Below are positions 1 through 5,652 of a DNA stretch of 6,683 nucleotides, piece after piece; within the stretch, counting starts at the first letter, position 1, and every line of letters begins with the position of its first letter. The stretch is from REEB506 sp049317545. GTDB lineage: Bacteria; Pseudomonadota; Alphaproteobacteria; Caulobacterales; Aquidulcibacteraceae. A program made the position numbers and the translations under genes. A model generated the notes under the pieces. It was not told the DNA's origin and made no database searches. It saw only the letters and a list, made by a program, of their open reading frames with translations. The stretch spans positions 1-6,683 of the forward strand of contig JBMOIB010000149.1 in NCBI GenBank assembly GCA_049317545.1, given 5' to 3'.

Positions 1-63
1 GACGGCTGATCTCCCCGCCGCTCGGGCGATGATCTTGTGCGCCAGCGTTTGGGGCGGGTTCAA
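1..63 (-). CDS. Aconitase/3-isopropylmalate dehydratase large subunit family, N-terminal fragment (runs off left edge)
   Basis: Only the first 21 codons are in the window. After the start they read NPPQTLAHKIIARAAGRSAV. This resembles the opening of LeuC2/HacA-type hydro-lyase large subunits, which commonly begin with a TLAEKILARHAGR-like helix before the first substrate-channel strand. Those enzymes carry a [4Fe-4S] cluster and interconvert hydroxy-acid isomers such as isopropylmalate or homocitrate in the cytosol, usually with a separate small subunit. The cluster cysteines lie outside the window. The start is TTG (63 to 61): it is the first usable start after an in-frame TAA at 120-118, and a GGAG (73 to 70) sits six bases upstream. 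It is divergent from the YciI/GntR operon, so it may be a target of that regulator. Substrate and exact subfamily cannot be decided from 21 residues; the family call rests on pattern recognition. Confidence 0.62.
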   Translation of the reverse strand, partial: MNPPQTLAHKIIARAAGRSAV

Positions 64-105
64 TCCGGTCTCCGTTCGGCGAAGGGCGCGCGCCGCGCTG
101 GAATA

Positions 106-114
106 GGTTATACC
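106..114 (-). promoter_or_regulatory. Candidate -10 element of the leftward aconitase-family gene
   Basis: Read on the minus strand this is GGTATAACC. It matches seven of eight positions of the Caulobacter housekeeping -10 consensus GCTANAWC. A transcript starting about seven bases downstream would have a leader of roughly 35-40 bases containing the GGAG and the TTG start at 63. No convincing -35 is seen at the right distance, so this could instead be a regulator-binding half of the intergenic region. Confidence 0.38.
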
Positions 115-127
115 ATGTTATCAGGTC

Positions 128-150
128 GGGCGGCCGCGCAAAGGCCGTCC
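128..150. promoter_or_regulatory. GC-rich dyad between the divergent genes; candidate operator or stem-loop
   Basis: The arms GGGCGGCC (128-135) and GGCCGTCC (143-150) are inverted repeats with seven of eight pairs matched as DNA, or all eight as RNA if one G-U is allowed. They are separated by a seven-base loop, GCGCAAA. The dyad covers the position where -35 boxes would fall for both outward-facing -10 candidates (106-114 and 155-163). An operator for the neighbouring GntR protein would be well placed here. No T-tract follows, so a classical intrinsic terminator is unlikely. The function is inferred from position only. Confidence 0.35.
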
Positions 151-154
151 TGGG

Positions 155-163
155 CGTATATCC
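155..163 (+). promoter_or_regulatory. Candidate -10 element of the rightward YciI-GntR operon
   Basis: CGTATATCC shares eight contiguous bases (GTATATCC) with the element just before the membrane-protein gene at 1493. It faces the YciI gene. Use as a -10 would give a 5' leader of about 95 bases, which would contain the hairpin at 226-250. A recognisable -35 is missing. It fits the Caulobacter -10 consensus at only six of eight positions. Confidence 0.3.
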
Positions 164-225
164 GGAACCATCCCATGCTGATTAACCCTTTGCCGTTCGC
201 CACCGCCCACCGCTGGCCCGACATA

Positions 226-250
226 GGCGGCTCCGGGGTGCGCAGCCGCC
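226..250 (+). other. Hairpin in the YciI leader, next to the ribosome binding site
   Basis: GGCGGCT (226-232) and AGCCGCC (244-250) form a perfect seven-base-pair stem with an 11-base loop. The stem ends immediately before the purine-rich GGAAAGG (251-257), which is the likely ribosome binding site for the ATG at 266. It could tune translation or be fortuitous in GC-rich DNA. There is no U-tract, so it is not a typical intrinsic terminator. Confidence 0.35.
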
Positions 251-265
251 GGAAAGGCGGGTCCG

Positions 266-646
266 ATGTCTGAGCCCGCCCCCGTCGTGGCGCCGCCGGC
301 GACGCCCTGCTTTCTTTTCCTGTGCTGGGACGCCGCCCACGCGGCGGACCTACGCAAACGGGACCTCGACGGCCATTTGGCCCATGTCGAAGCCCACTGG
401 CGTCGCTACATTGTTGCTGGTCCAATGCGCGATGTGGGGGGCAAGGATTTGGTGGGTTCGATGTTCGCTGTGCTGGCGCAGGACGAGGCGGACGCCTGGG
501 CGCTGATGCGGGCCGACCCCTATTTTTCAAACGGGCAGTACGCGCGCATCGAGGTCAAAGCCTTGACGCCGGCGATTGGGCTTTGGCTGGGCGGGCGCAC
601 CTGGGAAAGCGCTGACGCGCTCCGCCCGCGAGCGGCCGGAGGCTAG
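266..646 (+). CDS. YciI-family protein
   Basis: A small cytoplasmic protein of 126 residues with the YciI-type ferredoxin-like fold. Family signs are the early histidine-rich segment (H37, H40, H44), the YIVAGPMRD stretch at 48-56, GSMFAVLA at 64-71, and the DPYFSNG segment at 84-90 around the usual conserved aspartate. YciI proteins are typically about 95-100 residues, so this one has roughly 12 extra residues at the N-terminus and 15 at the C-terminus. Most family members have no known reaction; a few act as small dehalogenases, lyases or isomerases on ring compounds. The start is ATG 266 behind GGAAAGG. It ends three bases before the GntR gene, so the two are almost certainly co-transcribed. 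A role in the same catabolic pathway is inferred from position only. Confidence 0.85.
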   Translation: MSEPAPVVAPPATPCFLFLCWDAAHAADLRKRDLDGHLAHVEAHWRRYIVAGPMRDVGGKDLVGSMFAVLAQDEADAWALMRADPYFSNGQYARIEVKALTPAIGLWLGGRTWESADALRPRAAGG

Positions 647-649
647 TCC

Positions 650-1465
650 ATGACGCGTCGCGTCGCCGTCCGCCCGCCCAAAACGTCCGAGCGCCTTACG
701 ATCGACACGATCGATCACGCCTCCCCGACGCCGCTTTATCGGCAAGTCGTCGAGCTGTTGCGTGCTGAAATTCATTCTGGGCGGTTCGCGCCGGGAGCCT
801 TGTTGCCGGGCGAAAAGGACCTCACCGAGCGCCTGGGCCTTTCGCGGATTACGGTCAAACGGGCGTTGAACGAGCTCGCCTCCCAGGGCCTCGTGGCGCG
901 CCAGCGCGGCCGCGGCACCAGCGTGACCTATAACCCAGCGGCCCCCGTCGTTTCCGGCAGCTTCGAGAACCTGATCGACAGTCTCAAGCTCATGGGCTTG
1001 TCCACATCGGTTCGTCTCGTCCTCGTCGAAGAGCGGCCGGCTTCCGAGGCGATCGCGGACCTCTTGGGCGTCCCTCCGGGCGCCGTCGTCCAGCGGGCGG
1101 TGCGTGTGCGCCAAATCGAAGGCGACAGCTTTTCGCACCTTGTCACGCACGTGCCTCTCGATGTCGCGCGCAAGTTTGATCCTGCCGCGCTGGCGTTCCG
1201 ACCGCTGCTGCAGCTGCTGGAAGAGGCCGGCTACCGGTGTACGGAGGCCGAGCAATGGATCACGGCGGTGTCAGCGTCACCGGAGATTGCGCGGGCTCTC
1301 GGCATAGCGCCTGGGGCGCCCTTGCTGCGCACGGTGCGCGTCATGCGCGACGAGGCCGGCCGCGTCGTCGAAGCCCTGGAAGGCCATTACAGGCCGGATC
1401 GCTTCCAGCACCATATGCGGCTGACTCGCCGCAAAGGTCGCGGGGGTCGGTCGGAGTGGCGCTGA
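650..1465 (+). CDS. GntR-family transcriptional regulator with UTRA effector domain (HutC subfamily)
   Basis: A DNA-binding, ligand-sensing regulator of 271 residues. The N-terminal winged helix-turn-helix spans about residues 26-95, with TPLYRQVVELLRAEIHSG opening the domain, the LLPGEKDLTERLGLSRITVKRAL recognition region at 51-73, and the wing LVARQRGRGT at 81-90. The UTRA ligand-binding domain follows (about 113-255), including the paired VPPGA and IAPGAPLLRTVRVM motifs and the closing YRPDRFQHHMRL at 247-258. Length is slightly above the usual 240-250 because of a basic C-terminal tail (RRKGRGG) and a short N-terminal extension. GGAGG at 638-642 sits seven bases before ATG 650, inside the end of the YciI gene. 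It is first or second in a rightward operon and next to a divergent gene, which suggests autoregulation and control of both sides. The effector is unknown. Confidence 0.95.
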   Translation: MTRRVAVRPPKTSERLTIDTIDHASPTPLYRQVVELLRAEIHSGRFAPGALLPGEKDLTERLGLSRITVKRALNELASQGLVARQRGRGTSVTYNPAAPVVSGSFENLIDSLKLMGLSTSVRLVLVEERPASEAIADLLGVPPGAVVQRAVRVRQIEGDSFSHLVTHVPLDVARKFDPAALAFRPLLQLLEEAGYRCTEAEQWITAVSASPEIARALGIAPGAPLLRTVRVMRDEAGRVVEALEGHYRPDRFQHHMRLTRRKGRGGRSEWR

Positions 1466-1486
1466 CGGCAAGGTTGGTATATCCTT
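1456..1486 (+). promoter_or_regulatory. Candidate promoter directly before the membrane-protein gene, giving a leaderless transcript
   Basis: GGTATATC at 1476-1483 fits the Caulobacter -10 consensus GCTANAWC at seven of eight positions. GTGGCGC at 1456-1462 matches five of seven positions of the TTGACGS -35, with a 13-base spacer that lies in the accepted range. The start site would fall at about 1490-1493, on the ATG itself. The gene has no purine-rich ribosome binding site (CCTTTCCACC precedes ATG), which fits a leaderless mRNA. The 15-mer GGTTGGTATATCCTT (1472-1486) recurs with one mismatch, inverted, at 5616-5630, so regulator binding is an alternative reading. Confidence 0.42.
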
Positions 1487-1492
1487 TCCACC

Positions 1493-2155
1493 ATGCCTCC
1501 TGACGTCGCCGCCCTTAGCTTCTTGCACCTCCTAGTTTTCGTGTACTGGCTCGGCGGCGACCTCGGCGCGTTCTACGCATCGACAATCATCGTTGACGCC
1601 AAGCGCTCCAACGCGGCGCGCGCAACCGCCGCCGAAATCCTCACGAACGTCGACATGGCGCCGCGGACCGCTTTGATTCTCGCTGCGCCAACCGGGTTGT
1701 CGCTCGCAGCCTCGCGCGGGTTGGTCCAACTCGATCCGATGGGGCTTGCAGCAATTTGGGTTGCAGCGATCGCCTGGCTGGCGCTGGCGTGGCGCCTGCA
1801 CCTGGCGCACACGCCGCCGCAGGCGCGGCTGCGACGGCTGGACCTTGCGATCCGGTGGCTGGTGATCGCCGGGTTGATCGGCGGCGCGATCGCCGCCGCC
1901 GACCTCGCCGCTCACGTGCGCGGAAAACTTGTCCTGCTGGCGGCGGCGATTGCGCTTGGCCTTGTCATCCGCGTTCTTCTGGCGCCCTTCGGCCCAGCTT
2001 TCGCGGGGATCATGCGCGACGGCTCCACGCCGGAGCACGAGGCGGCGCTTTCGAAATCTCTCGGCCGCGCGCGTATTGCGGTGACGACGCTATGGCTCGT
2101 CATCGGCGCGGCGGCATTTCTCGGCGTTTCTGGAGGCGCAGGATGGATCGGGTAA
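1493..2155 (+). CDS. Six-helix inner-membrane protein of unknown function
   Basis: A 220-residue hydrophobic protein with about six predicted membrane segments (near residues 6-30, 58-75, 83-103, 119-139, 144-166 and 193-213). The first helix carries the distinctive HLLVFVYWLGGDLGAFYAS (12-30), reminiscent of the H...W.GG helix of CopD/DUF2269-like membrane proteins, but no family can be named with confidence. There is no signal peptide beyond the first helix. A short loop around 31-57 and a charged loop at 172-192 lie outside the membrane. Start ATG 1493 is the first possible start after the GntR stop in the same frame, and helix 1 would be lost with a later start. Its last 13 bases overlap the flavoprotein gene, so it may be the membrane partner or electron acceptor of that enzyme, or a transporter of its substrate. 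That is inference from position. Confidence 0.85.
   Translation: MPPDVAALSFLHLLVFVYWLGGDLGAFYASTIIVDAKRSNAARATAAEILTNVDMAPRTALILAAPTGLSLAASRGLVQLDPMGLAAIWVAAIAWLALAWRLHLAHTPPQARLRRLDLAIRWLVIAGLIGGAIAAADLAAHVRGKLVLLAAAIALGLVIRVLLAPFGPAFAGIMRDGSTPEHEAALSKSLGRARIAVTTLWLVIGAAAFLGVSGGAGWIG
2132..2145 (+). promoter_or_regulatory. Ribosome binding site that fixes the flavoprotein start
   Basis: GGAGG at 2132-2136 is followed by six bases and ATG at 2143. It lies inside the end of the membrane-protein gene. It decides the start, because the reading frame is open far upstream (to 1756) but the upstream part only shadows the membrane-protein gene and has no family similarity. Confidence 0.75.
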
Positions 2156-3717
2156 ATTCGACAGCCAATCTTGGCGCCGTGCTCCGCGACATCGTCGGCG
2201 ACGACCACGTGCGCGAGGACGAGAAGGCGCAGGACCTCTTCGGCGCGGACATCTACGCGCGGGGCGCTCCGCCAGCATTCATCGTCGCACCAGGCGGCGC
2301 GGACGAGACCGCCCAGGTCATCGCCGCCGCGACCTCTGCGGGCGCCCCGGTCCTGCCGCGCGGCGCGGGCATGTCCTACACGGGCGGCTATGTGAGCGCA
2401 GCGGAAGGCGCGGTGCTCCTCGATCTCCGCCGCCTCAATCGCATCATCTCGGTCGATGCCGACAACATGGTCGTGCACGTCGAGTCTGGCGCGACGTGGG
2501 CGGACTTGCACGCCGCGCTCGCGCCAAAGGGCCTGCGTACGCCCTTCTGGGGCCCTTTGTCCGGACTGACCTCAACGATCGGCGGCGGGCTTTCGCAGAA
2601 CAACGCGCTGCTCGGCGGAACCTTGTACGGCCCGTCGACAGAGTCCGCCGTTGCACTGAAGGTTGCGCTCGCCGATGGGCGGGTGATCCGCACCGGTGGC
2701 GGCGAGCCGGCGTTTTTTCGCCATTTCGGTCCAGACTTGACCGGTCTCTTCCTTGGCGATTGCGGCGCGTTCGGCGTCAAGCTGGAGGCGGTACTCCGCT
2801 TGATCCGTGCGCCGGCGCACGAAGGCTGGAGTTCATTTGCGTTCCCGGACCGGACGAGTTGCGCCGCAGCGATGTCTGAAATCTCGCGCGCGAGCCTCGC
2901 CAGCGAAGCTTTCGCCTTCGACCCGCGCCTTGCGCGGGTTCGGATGAAACGCGCCAGCCTGATGGCGGACGCCACATCACTGGCGAAAGTTGTCGGCGCC
3001 CAGAAATCGCTGGTCGCCGGCTTGAAGGAAGGCGCGCGCATCGTCCTGGCTGGCCGGAGCTTCATCGCCGATGACGCACATTCAGCCCATTTCGTCGCCG
3101 AAGGTCGCTCGCGCGCCGGGGTCGAGGCCGATCTCGCAGAGATCGCACGGATCGCCAAGGCGAGCGGCGGCGTAGAGATCGAGAACACCATTCCCAAAGT
3201 GATCCGGGCCCAGCCGTTCACGCCATTGAACAACATCCTCGGCCCAACCGGCGAACGCTGGGTTCCAGTACACGGCATCGTGCCGCACGCCGCCGCATCC
3301 CAGGTTTGGAACGCGATCGAGGCGTTATTCGACAGCATGTCCGGCCCCTTCACAGAGCATGGGATCGACACGGGCTATCTCACGACGACGCTGTCCACGA
3401 ACGGCTTCCTCATCGAGCCTGTCTTTTATTGGCCCGACGAGCGTTTCGCCGTGCACGACGCGACGGTTGACCCGGCCATGCTCGCCAAAATGACGACGCG
3501 CGCGGCGAACCAGGCCGCGCGTGCGGTCGTCGCAGATGCGCGCGCGCGCGTGATCGACATCTTCACCAAGGCCGGCGCCTGTCACTTCCAGGTCGGTCGC
3601 GCCTATCCCTATGCGGCGACCCGCACGGCGGAAACGCGCGACATGCTCGCCACGCTGAAATCGGCGCTCGATCCCAACAACCTGATGAACCCCGGCGTCT
3701 TGGGTCTCAGTCCGTGA
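2143..3717 (+). CDS. FAD-binding oxidoreductase, VAO/PCMH-fold (GlcD-like, FAD-linked oxidase)
   Basis: A flavoprotein of 524 residues, normal length for the family, with no signal peptide. The PCMH-type FAD-binding domain spans about residues 40-222: APPAFIVAPGGADETAQVI, the pyrophosphate loop RGAGMSYTGG (73-82), the GLTSTIGGGLSQNN strand-loop (141-154), GPSTESAVALKVALADG (163-179) and GPDLTGLFLGDCGAFGV (196-212). The C-terminal cap (about 225-520) ends with ALDPNNLMNPG (508-518), the typical close of FAD-linked oxidases. The cap segment WVPVHGIVPH and the GFLIEPVFYWPD region line up by eye with p-cresol methylhydroxylase and vanillyl-alcohol oxidase. The histidine that binds FAD covalently in vanillyl-alcohol oxidase appears absent, so FAD is probably non-covalent. 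It likely oxidises a hydroxyl-bearing substrate and hands electrons to a carrier or oxygen. The next gene, an aldehyde dehydrogenase in GTGA overlap, suggests an aldehyde product. The substrate is unknown. Confidence 0.9.
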   Translation: MDRVNSTANLGAVLRDIVGDDHVREDEKAQDLFGADIYARGAPPAFIVAPGGADETAQVIAAATSAGAPVLPRGAGMSYTGGYVSAAEGAVLLDLRRLNRIISVDADNMVVHVESGATWADLHAALAPKGLRTPFWGPLSGLTSTIGGGLSQNNALLGGTLYGPSTESAVALKVALADGRVIRTGGGEPAFFRHFGPDLTGLFLGDCGAFGVKLEAVLRLIRAPAHEGWSSFAFPDRTSCAAAMSEISRASLASEAFAFDPRLARVRMKRASLMADATSLAKVVGAQKSLVAGLKEGARIVLAGRSFIADDAHSAHFVAEGRSRAGVEADLAEIARIAKASGGVEIENTIPKVIRAQPFTPLNNILGPTGERWVPVHGIVPHAAASQVWNAIEALFDSMSGPFTEHGIDTGYLTTTLSTNGFLIEPVFYWPDERFAVHDATVDPAMLAKMTTRAANQAARAVVADARARVIDIFTKAGACHFQVGRAYPYAATRTAETRDMLATLKSALDPNNLMNPGVLGLSP

Positions 3718-5135
3718 CCCAGATTGCCATTCGCGACCCACGCACCGGCGAAAGCGACGGCGCGATCAACGGCGCAGACAACGCAAAGCTCGATGCGCTC
3801 GCCGCTGACCTGCGCGCGCGCCAACTCGCGTGGGCGGCGCTCGAAATCGGCGAGCGCGCCGCGCGTCTCGTGGCGTTTGCCGACGCGCTCGCCGCCGGCG
3901 CCGCCGCGGTGCAAACGGCGTTGGAGCGCGACACCGGCCGGCGCGCCATTGCGCGCACCGAAATCGCAGGTGTTGTTGCGTCACTGAGAGGGTGGTCCGC
4001 GCAGGCGCCCGCGCTCCTTCCATCGGGCTGGACGCCGGGGCGCAGCAATTCGGCGCTGCGCCACAAGCCGACGTTTGCGCCCTATCCCTTGGTCGGCGTG
4101 ATCAGTCCGTGGAACTTCCCGCTGACGCTGTCGATGATCGATACGGTTCCGGCCCTACTCGCGGGCTGCGCCGTTCTGCTCAAGCCTTCCGAGGTCACGC
4201 CGCGCTTCGCCGCGCCGCTGCGGGCGATACTCGAGGCGCTTGGCGCAGATGCGCCGCCGCTGGCGATCGCCGACGGCGACGGAGAAACCGGCCGGGGCGT
4301 GATCGCGCGCGTCGACGCGGTGTGCTTCACGGGCTCAGTCGCCACCGGCCGCAAGGTCGCCCGCCAATGCGCCGAACGCATGATCCCGGCCTTTCTTGAG
4401 CTCGGCGGAAAAGACCCGCTGATCGTGCTGGACAACGCCCCGCTCGACGACGCCGTCACGGCGGCGTTGCGCGGCTCGGTCTTGGCGACGGGACAAGCCT
4501 GTCAATCGATCGAACGCATCTATGTCGCGCAAACAATCTTCGGCGCCTTCGTCGACCGGCTTGCGAAAGCCGCGGCGGCTTGCCGGTTCAACTGGCCCGA
4601 GATTTCGCAGGGCGAGATCGGGCCGATCATTTTCGAAAAGCAGGCTGAGATTCTCGACGCCCAGCTGGCCGACGCTTACGCAAAGGGCGCGCGCGCGCTG
4701 ACTGGCGGCAAAATTGAACACCACGGCGGCGGCCTTTGGCTTGCGCCGACCGTCTTGGTCGACGTGACGCACGAAATGCTCGTCATGCGCGAAGAGACGT
4801 TCGGCCCAATCCTGCCGGTTATGGCCTTCGAAGCGACGGCCGAGGCTGTGCGGCTGGCCAACGACAGCATCTATGGTCTTTCGGCCGCGGTTTTCGCGGG
4901 CTCCATCGAAGAAGCCGAGGCGATCGCCGTGCAATTGGAAGCCGGCGCGGTTTCGCTCAACGATGCTGCGCTCACGGCGTTGTTCTACGAAGCGGAGAAA
5001 CATGCGTTCGGATTGTCCGGGCTCGGCGGTTCACGCATGGGTGCGGCAGGGTTCCAAAGGTTCCTTCGCCGACGCGCGCTGATCGCCAACGACGGCAAAC
5101 CCGCGCCGCTGTCGGCATTCGCGGAGGACGCCTAG
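3714..5135 (+). CDS. NAD(P)+-dependent aldehyde dehydrogenase (ALDH superfamily)
   Basis: A 473-residue cytosolic enzyme oxidising an aldehyde to a carboxylate. Family motifs appear in order: GVISPWNFPLTLS (128-140, with N134), AGCAVLLKPSEVTP (150-163) for the cofactor, FTGSVATG (205-212), the general base E229 in LELGGKDP, the nucleophile C263 in GQACQS, and EETFGPILPV (360-369). All catalytic residues are present, so it should be active. GLSGLGGSRMG (433-443) and the substrate-pocket NDAAL are typical of an ALDH branch near coniferyl- and benzaldehyde-type dehydrogenases, but substrate cannot be assigned. It starts with GTG, overlapping the flavoprotein stop by GTGA. No good ribosome binding site precedes it, so translational coupling is likely. 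Its stop shares CTAG with the convergent gene. Confidence 0.95.
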   Translation: MTQIAIRDPRTGESDGAINGADNAKLDALAADLRARQLAWAALEIGERAARLVAFADALAAGAAAVQTALERDTGRRAIARTEIAGVVASLRGWSAQAPALLPSGWTPGRSNSALRHKPTFAPYPLVGVISPWNFPLTLSMIDTVPALLAGCAVLLKPSEVTPRFAAPLRAILEALGADAPPLAIADGDGETGRGVIARVDAVCFTGSVATGRKVARQCAERMIPAFLELGGKDPLIVLDNAPLDDAVTAALRGSVLATGQACQSIERIYVAQTIFGAFVDRLAKAAAACRFNWPEISQGEIGPIIFEKQAEILDAQLADAYAKGARALTGGKIEHHGGGLWLAPTVLVDVTHEMLVMREETFGPILPVMAFEATAEAVRLANDSIYGLSAAVFAGSIEEAEAIAVQLEAGAVSLNDAALTALFYEAEKHAFGLSGLGGSRMGAAGFQRFLRRRALIANDGKPAPLSAFAEDA

Positions 5136-5578
5136 CCGACCCGACGTTCCTTGATGCAGGTGCGCTTCACGAGCTGGTCGTTTTCGAACCAGTGCCAGGT
5201 GCGGCCGCGATGGGTGTTGTCGTCGCTGATCTGGATCATTTCGTAGAGATAGGTTCCCGGTTCGCCTTTGCGGGTCCAAGTGAGGACGACAGTTCGTTCG
5301 TCGATCTCCCAGGCCCGACCGAGGATGCGCTCGGTGTCCCAGAAGATCTGCTTGTCCTTGTAGACGGCGGGAAACTGATGCTCTTCGCGGCGCCCATCAG
5401 GCCATGTGTAGAGGTTGATCTGATGATAGGCGAACGGGCCATCCGTGGGAAAAGCGCAGGTCAGCTCGGCGCGGTGGCGATCGATCTCGTTGTTGTGGAC
5501 GTCGACATGAATGTACTCGCCGTCCCATCGGCCTTCGTGGCGCGCTAGAACGGGCATTCCTTCGCGGATCGATCGCAT
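5132..5578 (-). CDS. Small DUF3598-like (calycin-type) protein
   Basis: A 148-residue soluble protein with no signal peptide or membrane helix. It reads like short members of the DUF3598 group, with the opening GMPVLARHEGRWDGEYIHVD (7-26), YTWPDGRREE (57-66), W80 and DTERI next to it, ERTVVLTWTRKGEPGTYLYE (94-113), and RTWHWFENDQL (126-136). Alternating polar and aromatic strands suggest a beta-barrel that may bind a small hydrophobic ligand. The reaction, if any, is unknown. The frame is open to 5695, but ATG at 5578 is chosen because a GGAG about nine bases upstream fits and the upstream part overlaps the promoter region and start of the next gene. It is convergent to the aldehyde dehydrogenase. 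The family name is from memory of related sequences. Confidence 0.8.
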   Translation of the reverse strand: MRSIREGMPVLARHEGRWDGEYIHVDVHNNEIDRHRAELTCAFPTDGPFAYHQINLYTWPDGRREEHQFPAVYKDKQIFWDTERILGRAWEIDERTVVLTWTRKGEPGTYLYEMIQISDDNTHRGRTWHWFENDQLVKRTCIKERRVG

Positions 5579-5600
5579 CGTGCATTCTCCGATCTGCGGA

Positions 5601-5630
5601 CTTGCGCAGGGCTGCAAGGATATATCAACC
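5601..5630. promoter_or_regulatory. Candidate bidirectional promoter/operator between the DUF3598-like and crotonase genes
   Basis: The core GATATATC (5619-5626) is a perfect palindrome matching the Caulobacter -10 consensus at seven of eight positions on both strands. Rightward, TTGCGC at 5602-5607 could be a -35 with a short spacer, giving a start near 5633 ahead of GTGGAG. Leftward, a start near 5612 would give a leader of about 34 bases with the GGAG of the minus-strand gene. CTTGC (5601-5605) and GCAAG (5614-5618) form a short inverted repeat beside it. AAGGATATATCAACC (5616-5630) is a one-mismatch inverted copy of the element at 1472-1486. Confidence 0.4.
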
Positions 5631-5652
5631 TGAGACCGAAAGTGGAGCGACC

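Noticed and set aside
2..106. Plus-strand open frame ending at TAG 104-106, a possible tail of an upstream gene
   Set aside because: Weak codon bias and no recognisable sequence; the minus-strand aconitase-like start explains the same DNA better.
37..530. Small frames on both strands in and around the divergent control region
   Set aside because: Arg/Pro/Gly-rich shadows without ribosome binding sites or family patterns.
926..937. Further TATAACC-like match resembling the intergenic motif
   Set aside because: Inside the GntR coding region (VTYNPAA) with no gene start nearby; likely chance.
527..1255. 242-codon open frame antisense to the GntR gene
   Set aside because: Shadow of a clearly real regulator gene; no recognisable domain.
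1756..2142. N-terminal extension of the flavoprotein frame to 653 residues
   Set aside because: It overlaps the membrane-protein gene in another frame, is rich in Arg/Gly/Ala without family similarity, and ATG 2143 has a good GGAGG.
2388..3371. 327-codon open frame antisense to the flavoprotein gene
   Set aside because: A shadow frame produced by high GC at third positions; composition is low-complexity Ser/Arg/Ala and no motif is recognisable.
3538..3550. Alternating GC run, a possible Z-DNA or slippage tract
   Set aside because: It encodes an ordinary Ala-Arg alternation within the flavoprotein helix and such runs are expected at this GC content.
4335..5003. 222-codon minus-strand frame inside the ALDH gene
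   Set aside because: Antisense shadow; ALDH motifs on the plus strand are unambiguous here.
4736..5548. 270-codon plus-strand frame across the ALDH end and the convergent gene
   Set aside because: Covers two well-supported genes in other frames or on the other strand; its sequence shows no family pattern.
5602..5652. TTG start adding 17 residues to the crotonase
   Set aside because: It lies over the -35/-10-like elements and has no ribosome binding site; GTG 5653 has GTGGAG at good spacing.
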